This document shows, one piece after another, positions 12,377-20,047 of a stretch of DNA of 33,219 bases. Every line of letters begins with the position of its first letter. Positions within the stretch are counted from its first letter, which is position 1. The notes under the pieces are model-generated. The model saw only the letters and a program-made list of their open reading frames with translations, was not told where the DNA came from and made no database searches. This DNA comes from a virus: positions 1 through 33,219 of IMG/VR virus record IMGVR_UViG_3300032092_000136; one strand, 5' to 3'. A program made the position numbers and the translations under genes.

Positions 12377-12846
12377 AACTTTCCTTTCATTGCAATAATT
12401 CCCCAAGCAACCAGCGTAAATATAGCTGCGGCTACCAGTATGCAAAGCCCCATCGTGATGGCTTCGTCAATCTCTGCCTTGCGGTTCTTAGCCGCCCTAG
12501 CATCCAGTATCTCCTGTGTCCGTCTACGCTGCACTATTGCATTGCGCTCAAGAAGAATCTGATTCCAAAGCTGGCTGTGGCCTTGGTTAATGAAGTGCCA
12601 CTTCAACTCTTCCTCGGCCTTGTTCAACTCATGCAACTGCATGACCGTGGACATTGCTTGGCTGGTGTCAGAGGAGTATTTCTTTTTTGGGTCTTTGACT
12701 GCTTCTTTAGCGACCTTTTCCTTGGCATCAAAAAACTTCATCACATCGCCAGTGATGGACTGCACATCCTTGCCCATTTTTATTGCGGCTTGGATTCCTG
12801 AAATAGCCGTTCTAGCCAACGCAAAAGCACTAATTGGGTCTATCAT
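12373..12846 (-). CDS. C-terminally membrane-anchored helical protein
   Basis: A 157-aa protein: N-terminal MIDPISAFALARTAISGIQAA, a long charged helical body (residues 25-125), and a C-terminal membrane span (about 130-152) followed by Lys. Start at ATG 12844-12846 with GGAAG upstream. This DPISAFALA-type family occurs in phage lysis regions; function unknown, possibly spanin- or antiholin-like. Its first 17 bases overlap the small gene at 12830-13000. Confidence 0.66.
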   Translation of the reverse strand: MIDPISAFALARTAISGIQAAIKMGKDVQSITGDVMKFFDAKEKVAKEAVKDPKKKYSSDTSQAMSTVMQLHELNKAEEELKWHFINQGHSQLWNQILLERNAIVQRRRTQEILDARAAKNRKAEIDEAITMGLCILVAAAIFTLVAWGIIAMKGKL

Positions 12847-13000
12847 TTTTAACTTCCAACACCCAGCGGCACACCCTCCCATCCTTATCTAGAAATTCAT
12901 TCGCACCGTATTTTTCTTGCGGCAGCACAACACGGCACACCAGCACGATTTTTGTTTCCGTGTTAGGCCAAGGTATTTGTGCGGACGCAACATCAATCAC
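12830..13000 (-). CDS. Small GTG-start protein in the lysis cassette (56 aa)
   Basis: This frame starts with GTG at 12998-13000, overlapping the upstream TGA (GTGA), and ends with TAG at 12830-12832. The product is protein-like: IDVASAQIPWPNTETKIVLVCRVVLPQ, then YGANEFLDKDGRVCRWVLEV, a mixed beta protein with two cysteines. It fills an otherwise empty gap of about 150 bp between two coupled genes. No signal peptide, so not an Rz1-type lipoprotein. Family unknown. Confidence 0.62.
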   Translation of the reverse strand: MIDVASAQIPWPNTETKIVLVCRVVLPQEKYGANEFLDKDGRVCRWVLEVKNDRPN

Positions 13001-13191
13001 ATCCCAGCCAGTTTTTTTATGAATTCAGCAACAAAGCCTGGACCTAAAAGCACTGCCGCAATGACTACATACAAAAGGTATTCAATCTTGGTCATGCGCT
13101 TAGAGCCTTCGTCAAAACGGGCTTGAATGGCTTGGTAACGCTCAACGCAAACCGCCTCATGCACTGCAAGCCGTTTATCCGTCTCTTGCAT
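12997..13191 (-). CDS. Small XhlA-like membrane protein (64 aa)
   Basis: An N-terminal charged amphipathic helix (about 1-35, ETDKRLAVHEAVCVERYQAIQARFDEG), then one membrane span (38-57, YLLYVVIAAVLLGPGFVAEF) and a KK end. This arrangement resembles XhlA-type hemolysin/holin helpers. The ATG at 13189-13191 lies 1 base after the upstream stop with AAGG 8 bases before. First of four consecutive membrane or membrane-linked genes leading to the endolysin. Confidence 0.6.
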   Translation of the reverse strand: MQETDKRLAVHEAVCVERYQAIQARFDEGSKRMTKIEYLLYVVIAAVLLGPGFVAEFIKKLAGM

Positions 13192-13192
13192 T

Positions 13193-13546
13193 TTATAGAC
13201 CTTGCCCAGGAGTGATAAACACATTTGCAGCAGATGCCGACAAACCACTAAAAAACGCACCTGACGGAAAACGCAGAATTTGCGTTGCGCCTGCGGTGAT
13301 AGGGATGCCAGCAGCGGGTGTACCTGCGGCTGCTGCAACCGCATTTGTGGCGGCTTCCGCTGCGGTTGAACCAATACCTAGATGCACGATTACCGTGCTT
13401 GTATTGACAATCCTCACTTGCCCAGTATCTTGGCCTGAAAAGCGAGTTTGAATTGGGGCTTGTACGCCGCTTGGTGCAGTCGTGTTTGCCGCCACTACAA
13501 CTGTGTTGCCTTGTGGGGCAAATGCAATTTGACTATTTGTTGACAT
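13193..13546 (-). CDS. Small beta-rich virion-type protein (117 aa)
   Basis: Beta-sandwich-like sequence: AFAPQGNTVVVAANTTAPSG, TGQVRIVNTSTVIVHLGIG, a low-complexity Ala/Thr loop, then PITAGATQILRFPSGAFFSGLSAS...VFITPGQ. Similar proteins sit among tail-fibre genes of many phages and are probably structural. Clear ribosome site (AAGGA 7 bases before the ATG). No enzyme motif. Confidence 0.62.
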   Translation of the reverse strand: MSTNSQIAFAPQGNTVVVAANTTAPSGVQAPIQTRFSGQDTGQVRIVNTSTVIVHLGIGSTAAEAATNAVAAAAGTPAAGIPITAGATQILRFPSGAFFSGLSASAANVFITPGQGL

Positions 13547-13555
13547 GATTTTTCC

Positions 13556-13768
13556 TTAAGGTTCGTTGCTTGGTTGGGTTGGTGCATTCGCTTGCGCTTC
13601 AGCTAGTGCTGCTTGCTGTGCCGCAAGTAATGCTGCGGCTTCCGCTGCTGCTGCCTCCGCTGCCTGTTGTGCCGCCACGGCAGCATCGTGTGCAGCCTGT
13701 TCGTCAGCGGTGTATTCAACCATTTTGGTTTCGCCTGTTGTAGCGTTAACTTCAATTCTATGTGTCAT
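13556..13768 (-). CDS. Ala-rich coiled-coil small protein (70 aa)
   Basis: A beta hairpin at the start (IEVNATTGETKMVEYTADE) leads into a long Ala/Gln/Glu helix (residues 25-60) and a Pro-rich end. The N-terminal motif is common in small phage tail-region proteins. Its ATG overlaps the upstream stop in an ATGA. Low complexity means composition could mislead, but coupling at both ends supports translation. Confidence 0.62.
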   Translation of the reverse strand: MTHRIEVNATTGETKMVEYTADEQAAHDAAVAAQQAAEAAAAEAAALLAAQQAALAEAQANAPTQPSNEP

Positions 13769-13986
13769 GGCATCACCTGTTTAATTTCATTAGGGGTTGT
13801 GGCAGCGTCAATCGCAGTTTGCATTTCAGCATACTTGCTACGAATAACTGCACGGGCTGCTTCTGCTGCTGCGGCCTCAGAAGGGATGGTTGCCTTAATA
13901 TCTAAAGGTGCAAACTCAGCCGCACGAGCAGCTCTCCTAGCGTCATGTGCTATGGATTTGGCTTTGGTGGTGTTGATGGTAATCAT
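13765..13986 (-). CDS. Small helical tail-region protein (73 aa)
   Basis: Mostly helical and Ala-rich (IAHDARRAARAAEFAPLDIKATI, then AVIRSKYAEMQTAIDAAT). The ATG at 13984-13986 is chosen because it overlaps the stop of the 58-aa gene (ATGA) and has GGAG 8 bases before; an ATG at 14001 has no ribosome site. This protein and its two neighbours form a run of short proteins just downstream of the fibre genes, as tail-fibre assembly helpers often do. Confidence 0.62.
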   Translation of the reverse strand: MITINTTKAKSIAHDARRAARAAEFAPLDIKATIPSEAAAAEAARAVIRSKYAEMQTAIDAATTPNEIKQVMP

Positions 13987-14159
13987 GCTGTGTACTCCCA
14001 TGCGTTTCGGAAAGTGCGGTCTGTTGGCACATCGGCAACATCAATGATTTTGTAGGGCTTGCCTTCAGGAATGTCCTTCATTGCCGCCTCAATAGATTCA
14101 GCGGGAACAATGACAGCCACGCCGCCATTGTCAGTTGGGTAAATAATTCTTTGGTTCAT
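13983..14159 (-). CDS. Small conserved phage protein (58 aa)
   Basis: A 58-codon frame from ATG 14157-14159 to TGA 13983-13985. It reads RIIYPTDNGGVAVIVPA, then DIPEGKPYKIIDVADVPTDR and TFRNAWEY, a pattern I recognise from short phage proteins near tail-fibre genes. Its stop overlaps the next start. The domain is presumably a small beta barrel; function unknown. Confidence 0.7.
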   Translation of the reverse strand: MNQRIIYPTDNGGVAVIVPAESIEAAMKDIPEGKPYKIIDVADVPTDRTFRNAWEYTA

Positions 14160-14168
14160 TTTGTTCTT

Positions 14169-14573
14169 TCAGCGGAAAATTGCTACATTAGCCCAAAATA
14201 TATCTGTGGCGGTGCTACCTTGCGCCGAAAGCAAGCGAATTGCAGAAGTCGTTACCGAAGCGCCAGTTCCAGAGTCATTAGTTAAGCGCAACCCAATAAG
14301 AATTGGGGTACTACTATCATCTTGTTGACCGCCAAAAGATGTGTTGTAGTTTGCATCTGTCATTGCAGTCGTAAAGTTGACCGTGTAGTCACCAGTTCCA
14401 TTATCTGTGATGCTCGACACATTCCCACTGGAACGAATAGCCACAGTGCCTATGCCGTTGAAGTTTACAAAAGCCCTGCATGAAAAGTTGATACCATCAA
14501 TCGTTGTCGATGGGTTTACAGACCCACCCGCATTGGTTGTTACACCCGCTGACCCATCAATTATTACTGACAT
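14169..14573 (-). CDS. Tail-fibre distal protein (134 aa)
   Basis: Beta-rich protein with the phage fibre pattern CRAFVNFNGIGTVAIRSSGNVSSITDNGTGDYTVNF, seen in distal receptor-region domains, and IFWANVAIFR at the end. It may be a separate fibre tip added to the products of the upstream genes. Fourth of a four-gene fibre run; a weak site precedes its ATG. No collagen-like repeat or protease domain. Confidence 0.75.
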   Translation of the reverse strand: MSVIIDGSAGVTTNAGGSVNPSTTIDGINFSCRAFVNFNGIGTVAIRSSGNVSSITDNGTGDYTVNFTTAMTDANYNTSFGGQQDDSSTPILIGLRLTNDSGTGASVTTSAIRLLSAQGSTATDIFWANVAIFR

Positions 14574-14576
14574 AAT

Positions 14577-15179
14577 TTAACCCTCTAACAAAATGTTGAC
14601 TGTTCCAGTGTCAAAGATATCAGTTCCGTTGGATGCGGTAAATCTTATTCTGTCTAGTGTTCCACCTAAAGCAACTTGTCCAGCAGTCATAGTAATATCA
14701 GAATTACCTGTGTTATTCACCATACCTGTTGCAATCCATGTATCTGCAGTTCCCAAAGAAACCAAAACAATTGTCCCAGAAAAAAAATAAGCACTTGCGC
14801 TACCTGAGCCAATAGTTAAAAAACCATTGGTACTGGTAACGCCTCTAGTAGTATTGTTAACAGTTGTGACAAGACCGCCTGTATTTGTATATCCTGAAGT
14901 AACAGCACCAGTAGATATTCCTGCTTGAATAATTATGGCTGAAGAACCATTAGTAGAGACATTATTAAAAATACAAGTTACTCGCTTTACCCAAGCAGGA
15001 ATACTTGTAAAGTCAATCGAAGTTCCTGATGTGGATGCAACAGCCGTGGACAATGTAATCCGCTGCATCTGCGCCCGTGCAGCAGCACTATCAGTACCAA
15101 AGAACTGACCGTTGTACTCAAGCGTACCTGTGGCTGGCGTACCTGCCAGCGTGTCAGAGGTTAAAACAAGTTGTGCCAT
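14577..15179 (-). CDS. Tail-fibre protein, paralogue B (200 aa)
   Basis: The N-terminal 35 residues (LTSDTLAGTPATGTLEYNG...FFGTDSAAARAQMQ) are a typical fibre shaft lead. From about residue 43 it carries the domain TAVASTSGTSIDFTSIPAWVKRVT, ending LDRIRFTASNGTD...VNILLEG. The same domain is in the gene directly upstream (paralogue A). Probably a receptor-binding fibre head; the two copies differ in the surface-loop middle part. Confidence 0.78.
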   Translation of the reverse strand: MAQLVLTSDTLAGTPATGTLEYNGQFFGTDSAAARAQMQRITLSTAVASTSGTSIDFTSIPAWVKRVTCIFNNVSTNGSSAIIIQAGISTGAVTSGYTNTGGLVTTVNNTTRGVTSTNGFLTIGSGSASAYFFSGTIVLVSLGTADTWIATGMVNNTGNSDITMTAGQVALGGTLDRIRFTASNGTDIFDTGTVNILLEG

Positions 15180-15181
15180 GA

Positions 15182-15760
15182 TTAGCCCTCGTAAAGAATA
15201 TTGACGCTGCCAGCATCAAAGGTGTTCGTACCGCCAACTGTAGTGATGCGTACTCTGTCTAGTGCGCCACCAAGAGCAGGCGACGTTCCTCCAGTGGCGC
15301 TTGAGTTTGAACCACTATCTGCAAGATAACCAGTTGCAACCCAAGTATTTGACCCTAACAAAGTTAAAGTTATTGATCCAGATTGTGTATTTGCCGCCGA
15401 CCAAGTTGCAAACGGAATACCGGCAGTTTCATTACCACCTCCTAAAGTTGCACTTTGAAAATAAGCTACTCTGCTTGCGTATCCAGATGTAGTAACTGAA
15501 CCAGACCCTATTTGAACAAGTAAATTACTTGTGCCGTTTGTACTTACGCCACTAAACATTACTGTAATCCGTTTAACCCAACTTGGGATGCTAGTGAAAT
15601 CAATTGAAGTACCGCTAGTAGAAGCAACAGCGGTTGCCAGCGTGTTGACAGACATTGAGGCAGTGGCTGCTTGAAGTGTTAGCGTGTTTGTACCCGCAAC
15701 AGCAGGTGCTGCTATTGTTACAGCCCCGCTGGTATCTCCTGAAATAATTACAGACGACAT
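15182..15760 (-). CDS. Tail-fibre protein, paralogue A (192 aa)
   Basis: Opens with VIISGDTSGAVTIAAPAVAGTNTLTLQ, a standard fibre module, followed from about residue 43 by TAVASTSGTSIDFTSIPSWVKRIT and an end LDRVRITTVGGTNTF...VNILYEG. It is a tandem paralogue of 14577-15179 sharing the C-terminal domain but with a different N-terminus. Good ribosome site (TTTAAGGAAATAT before ATG) just after the upstream stop. Confidence 0.78.
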   Translation of the reverse strand: MSSVIISGDTSGAVTIAAPAVAGTNTLTLQAATASMSVNTLATAVASTSGTSIDFTSIPSWVKRITVMFSGVSTNGTSNLLVQIGSGSVTTSGYASRVAYFQSATLGGGNETAGIPFATWSAANTQSGSITLTLLGSNTWVATGYLADSGSNSSATGGTSPALGGALDRVRITTVGGTNTFDAGSVNILYEG

Positions 15761-15768
15761 ATATTTCC

Positions 15769-16491
15769 TTAAAGAACAACCCAGCGACTACCGCTAGAAA
15801 CTGTGACTGCTTGACCAGAAGCGATTGTGATTGGTCCTGATGACATTCCTGAATTGCCCGTTGCTATCGTGTAACTTGCCGAGACGGTTTGATTATTTAC
15901 ATAAATGCCGTTTGCAGCATCAACGATAGACGCTTGAAACTCACCCGTGCTTGGTTGATAAAGCAACTTTGCATTGCTGGTAAAAATCGTGCTTGCTGTA
16001 CCCGATGTGATATTTGTAAAAACGGGGAAAAGGTTTGTTGCGGTCGAAGTGTCATTGCTGATAGTTGAAGACCCACCCGATGCTGTGCTTGCAATCGTTT
16101 GATTGGGAAATGCGCCAGTAATCGTAATATTTGCACCAGCCACTAAACTAGGCGTTGATGTACCAGTACCACCTTGGGCAACTGGCAAAATGCCCACTGT
16201 ATTTGATGCTGAACTAAAAACTAGACTTCCGCTTTTATTCAATACCTGAATGCTGAAATCTACATTGTTAACATAGACCTTTGCTGGTGTACCTAGATAA
16301 ACAGGAAAACCGTTTAGGGTGCGAATTGGCTGTACGGCAGGAATTGTAAAAGCTGTGTCAAAGAATGTCGGAAGCGGATTGGTAACGGGATTCAGGTTGC
16401 TAATACCAATGAACAAATAGCCATTTTCCAATGGCGAACCATCAGCATCGGTGAATATGGGGAACGGGGATTCAATAGTTACTGCGGACAT
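15769..16491 (-). CDS. Tailspike/fibre adaptor with P22-type head-binding domain
   Basis: Residues 1 to about 105 (SPFPIFTDADGSPLENGYLFIG...NPVTNPLPTFFDTAFTIPAVQPIRTLNGFPVY...KVYVNNVDFSIQVLNKSGSLVFSS) match the head-binding domain of P22-type tailspikes, which attaches the spike to the tail hub. The rest is a fibre segment with VAQGGTGTSTPSL and a C-terminal beta region ending SGSRWVVL. No catalytic spike domain is present, so this is an adaptor carrying further fibre proteins rather than a polysaccharide-cutting spike. Confidence 0.82.
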   Translation of the reverse strand: MSAVTIESPFPIFTDADGSPLENGYLFIGISNLNPVTNPLPTFFDTAFTIPAVQPIRTLNGFPVYLGTPAKVYVNNVDFSIQVLNKSGSLVFSSASNTVGILPVAQGGTGTSTPSLVAGANITITGAFPNQTIASTASGGSSTISNDTSTATNLFPVFTNITSGTASTIFTSNAKLLYQPSTGEFQASIVDAANGIYVNNQTVSASYTIATGNSGMSSGPITIASGQAVTVSSGSRWVVL

Positions 16492-16502
16492 TTGTTGTTC
16501 CT

Positions 16503-18650
16503 TTATTTGCGTTTTAGCAATTCTTCCATTGCCTTGACTGCGTTATCTTTGTTGATGCCACGCAATTGTTCGGCCTTTTCAGCTAATAATTCTACTGCCC
16601 TTCTAGCTGCACCGCCTCTTGCAATATCGACTCCAGTTTGCATGGCTTCGGCAACTTGGCCTTTCAATGAAGTCTGTGCTGCTGCGCCAAACATACGATC
16701 AAGTTCATTGACAAAAATGAGTTGGTTCACAATATCATCGTCTATCGCCATGCCGTACTTGGTAGAAGTTTGATTCGCTTGGTCTAGGGCATCAATCAGG
16801 TTGGCTCGTGTGCCGTAGTTGCTGGTCAACTTCCGCATTGCTGTGCCAAGTGCTTTGTTGGCGTTTGGAGAATCAAAATCAATACTCGTGCCAGCCGCTT
16901 TCTGTAAATCATCCAGCGCAGTAACAGTGTCTGAATACTTTGCATTGGCAGCTTTGTAGTCAGGGAATTGGTCGCCAAGGGTTGTATTCAGATTGCGGCG
17001 CAATGTTTTCAGAGTTTTCTCGGCCTGTGCTGTCAATGGGTTTGCAAGGCTTTTTTTGCCAAAATCAACCTGAGTATCAATAAAACGCTTGGCTGTATGG
17101 ATGCCATAAGCATCGGGTGCTTTAACGGTGCTCAAACGTTCTAAAACCATGTTTAAGACACGTTGCGCCTGTCTGTCTCCCTGTATATCAGAACCTTGCA
17201 GATTGGCCTTAGCGACCCCGTTTGCGTCTAGTTCAACCTTCACGCCTAAAACTCCAAGGTCATCAATGAAAGTATTTATGGCTGGGTCAAAATCAACTTT
17301 TTTGCCACGAAGTTGACTGTTTGCAATCTGATTGATGGCAGTACCAGCTTCTTTATTTGCAGTTGATAGAAAATTTATTCTTGAATCAACAGTGTCGCCA
17401 AGAATATCAGCTGCACGATTTAAGGCACGAAACTTCTCACTTTTTTCACCCATCTTAAAGATGTTGAGCATCTTGGTCATGGACTGACGGTCTTTATCGG
17501 ATGCAGCCTTAATGCTGGCAATCGTTCCGTCTTTCCATCCCTGCTTGATGGCTGCTGCCGCTTCGTTGTCTGGCACTACTTGAGTTCCAGATAAGCGAAA
17601 ATTTACGGTATCTACTGAATCAGGGACTCGGGCAATCTGCTGTTTAATGATCTGTTGATTTTCAGGCGAAATTTTTTCACCAACAGTAGCTTTGATGCTT
17701 TGCAAAGATTCTTTTACAGTTGGTTCAACTTGCTCACGGATACCCGCCCCAACGGGTGCAATTTGTTTTGCCGCTTGACCCGTCAGCGTTTTTATAGCCG
17801 CTGGTACAGATGGAATAAGAGCACCGCCGACATTAGCCAAAATCTGCCCTACAGGGCTAGCACCTTCTTCTTTTGCAATCTGACCTGCGCCAGCGGATGT
17901 TGCACCTGTAAGTGTTTGCAACATGGGTGTAGTTGCCATCGCTTGACCTACCGCTTTGGCAACTGGCCCTGCTGCGGCAGCTTCCACGGCTTTACCTATC
18001 GCAACACCGCCAATGCCACTACTAGCACCAGCGGCTGTGGTTTGCATAATACGTTCGGCTGCTGTGCGAGGTTGCGCTACGCCAACACGGGTAAGCAAGT
18101 CTTCCATTGCATCGGTTGGCAGTGTGTATTTTGTGCCAAATAAGCTATTGACCGAACCAACAATAGGGTCGCCAATCAAACCAGCAAGGGTCGCAGCACC
18201 AGCCCCTGCAATTGCTCCAGGAATAGCCCCTACACCGCCAAGCAAAAGGCCAGCCGTGCCACCAGCAATCGCACCAGCGGCTGGCAAAGCCAAGCCTCTT
18301 GTTAGCGCACCAGTAAGTCCAGTAACTGTTGTCTCTGGCACTTCAACAGTGCCACCAAATTGGGCTGCAAGTGCAGCAAGGTCTTCCGTCTTAGCTGGTG
18401 CTGCTGTTGGAGTTGCTTGCTCTGTTGGTCCTAACCAAGCATTTAATGACTGGTCATAGTAAGAACCTGCTGGTTTTGCATCAACCTGACTGAATGACAA
18501 TAATTTATAGCCCGCTGGCGGTGTAATAGTTCCAGCTGCTTCGCTTTCGGCATAGATAGGCGCACCACTCACTTCTACACGAAAAGGCTCGGCAGCTGGT
18601 TCAACCGTGCCGCCAAATTGTTTCGCAAGTGCTTCGTAGTCTGTTGCCAT
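16503..18650 (-). CDS. Ejection protein, P22 gp16-like (715 aa)
   Basis: Large internal virion protein thought to leave the head with DNA and cross the membranes. Two copies of a short motif, LAKQFGGTVE (8-17) and LAAQFGGTVE (94-103), mark the N-terminus. A Gly/Ala-rich hydrophobic stretch (about 112-162, with AGAIAGGTAGLLLGGVGAIPGAIAG) looks membrane-active. The rest is long helix/coiled coil. Position (third ejection gene, before tail fibres) and size fit gp16, though P22 gp16 is about 100 residues shorter. The start overlaps the preceding stop (TAATG). No lytic transglycosylase motif noticed. Confidence 0.75.
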   Translation of the reverse strand: MATDYEALAKQFGGTVEPAAEPFRVEVSGAPIYAESEAAGTITPPAGYKLLSFSQVDAKPAGSYYDQSLNAWLGPTEQATPTAAPAKTEDLAALAAQFGGTVEVPETTVTGLTGALTRGLALPAAGAIAGGTAGLLLGGVGAIPGAIAGAGAATLAGLIGDPIVGSVNSLFGTKYTLPTDAMEDLLTRVGVAQPRTAAERIMQTTAAGASSGIGGVAIGKAVEAAAAGPVAKAVGQAMATTPMLQTLTGATSAGAGQIAKEEGASPVGQILANVGGALIPSVPAAIKTLTGQAAKQIAPVGAGIREQVEPTVKESLQSIKATVGEKISPENQQIIKQQIARVPDSVDTVNFRLSGTQVVPDNEAAAAIKQGWKDGTIASIKAASDKDRQSMTKMLNIFKMGEKSEKFRALNRAADILGDTVDSRINFLSTANKEAGTAINQIANSQLRGKKVDFDPAINTFIDDLGVLGVKVELDANGVAKANLQGSDIQGDRQAQRVLNMVLERLSTVKAPDAYGIHTAKRFIDTQVDFGKKSLANPLTAQAEKTLKTLRRNLNTTLGDQFPDYKAANAKYSDTVTALDDLQKAAGTSIDFDSPNANKALGTAMRKLTSNYGTRANLIDALDQANQTSTKYGMAIDDDIVNQLIFVNELDRMFGAAAQTSLKGQVAEAMQTGVDIARGGAARRAVELLAEKAEQLRGINKDNAVKAMEELLKRK

Positions 18651-20038
18651 TATTTAATCCCTGCGGCTTTTTTATAAGCATCGGCAGCAGCTTGATTAGG
18701 AAATTTCGCTCTTGTACCGTCTGGCAAAGCAACAAAAACTTCCTGTCTAGCTGGCACATCACTCGGCGGTGATGGCTTTCCTGCTCTTAGGGCGATATTA
18801 ACTCTAGCCTTTTCCAACAACCGTACTGCCTCATTTACGTTTTCTATCAAGCGATCTGGTGATTGTTTAAGCGATAAATTCTGTAAAGAGGCTTGTAATT
18901 TGCCGCCTTCAGCTTCAGACAAACCACCAGTACCTTTAATTTTTGGTATCTGAGTTAAGAACGCTTGTGAGCCAAGTGTTTCAACCAATGCTTCAAAATC
19001 TGATACGTCCTTATTAGTCGTTGGTAATCTTGATCTTATTGGCCCAGTTGCGGCTTCAATAATGTTTCTTGGTGTCTGCTTAATTCTTTCAGCAGTATTA
19101 ATAAAATTATCAATGTCAGCAGATTGATTGGCAAGCGTTGCTTGTTGCTCTCTATCAGCAGCATTACGCTTTTCAGTTGCATCATCAATTCTTTGTTGTA
19201 TCTCTTCACGCTTGATTACGTTTGTCTCTTTAGCTATTGCTGCGTTTAGTGCGGCAATACGTGCGTTTTCCCTATTAATAATAATGTCTTCGTTGGTTTT
19301 ACGAATATCAGCACTCTTTTTTTGCACATCAAGAACAGCATTGGCTTGAGCAAATTCTGCCTCAACTTTTGCTTTTACAGCATTTGCGGTTGCCAGTGCA
19401 GCATCTGCCTTTGCTTGCTCTGGTGCATTGGTTGCTTTAGCTTGTGCTGTGGTAGCGTCTGCAACGGCTTGGTCTGCTTTTGCAAGTGCTTCTTTTAATT
19501 CTGCTGGGGCTTTTCCAGCAGTAGTCCGTGCATCCACTTGCTTTTTGAATCTGTCTGGCTCTGCCATTGATAAAGCATAATTCACTCCAGCCTGAGCACC
19601 TTTTATATTTCCACGGTCAAGTTCGGCTAATGTTTGGTCGTAAATTCCAGTTGGCAAATTTGATGTTTTTCGTGCTGATATGATCGTTGTCAGCTTTTGT
19701 TTTGCAACCTCTGGGTTGTTATTCTCTAAAGCCATAGAGACTTCAAAACCTTGATTGAATTCGTTGGTTGCTGCAACTTCCCCGTAACCTTTGCGTACTT
19801 CAGCAAATGCCTCACGCTGTTGCGGATACTTGGCAATCATCTTGCTCCAAGTCTCCTGTGTTGGGTTATTTATGGCAGCTTGTAGGTCAGTTGCATAGGC
19901 CGCTTTGACTTCTTCTGCCTGTGTGCGTTTTTGACGATCTGCTAATACTTTTCCAAGTTCAGCAAATTCTTGACCAATGTTGATCTGTGGAACCATTCCA
20001 GCATAATTAATTGGTGGTTGTAATGGGTTGATAGCCAT
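18650..20038 (-). CDS. Ejection protein, P22 gp20-like (462 aa)
   Basis: Long, Ala/Lys/Gln-rich coiled-coil protein (heptad-like from about residue 170 to 310, for instance KADQAVADATTAQAKATNAPEQAKAD), with a short proline-rich start (NPLQPPINYAGMVPQINIGQEFAEL). Length is near that of P22 gp20 and it lies between gp7-like and gp16-like genes. C-terminal half has a globular segment with FLTQIPKIKGTGGLSEAEG. Ribosome site AAGG 8 bases before ATG. Identity is by order and architecture. Confidence 0.72.
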   Translation of the reverse strand: MAINPLQPPINYAGMVPQINIGQEFAELGKVLADRQKRTQAEEVKAAYATDLQAAINNPTQETWSKMIAKYPQQREAFAEVRKGYGEVAATNEFNQGFEVSMALENNNPEVAKQKLTTIISARKTSNLPTGIYDQTLAELDRGNIKGAQAGVNYALSMAEPDRFKKQVDARTTAGKAPAELKEALAKADQAVADATTAQAKATNAPEQAKADAALATANAVKAKVEAEFAQANAVLDVQKKSADIRKTNEDIIINRENARIAALNAAIAKETNVIKREEIQQRIDDATEKRNAADREQQATLANQSADIDNFINTAERIKQTPRNIIEAATGPIRSRLPTTNKDVSDFEALVETLGSQAFLTQIPKIKGTGGLSEAEGGKLQASLQNLSLKQSPDRLIENVNEAVRLLEKARVNIALRAGKPSPPSDVPARQEVFVALPDGTRAKFPNQAAADAYKKAAGIK

Positions 20039-20047
20039 GTCAGTACC

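Noticed and set aside
12310-12801. 163-aa plus-strand open frame with many Cys and His
   Set aside because: Antisense to two coupled lysis genes, no ribosome site, no domain pattern.
17956-18459. 167-aa plus-strand open frame
   Set aside because: Antisense to the Ala/Gly-rich part of the gp16-like gene; composition of that gene keeps the opposite strand free of stops.
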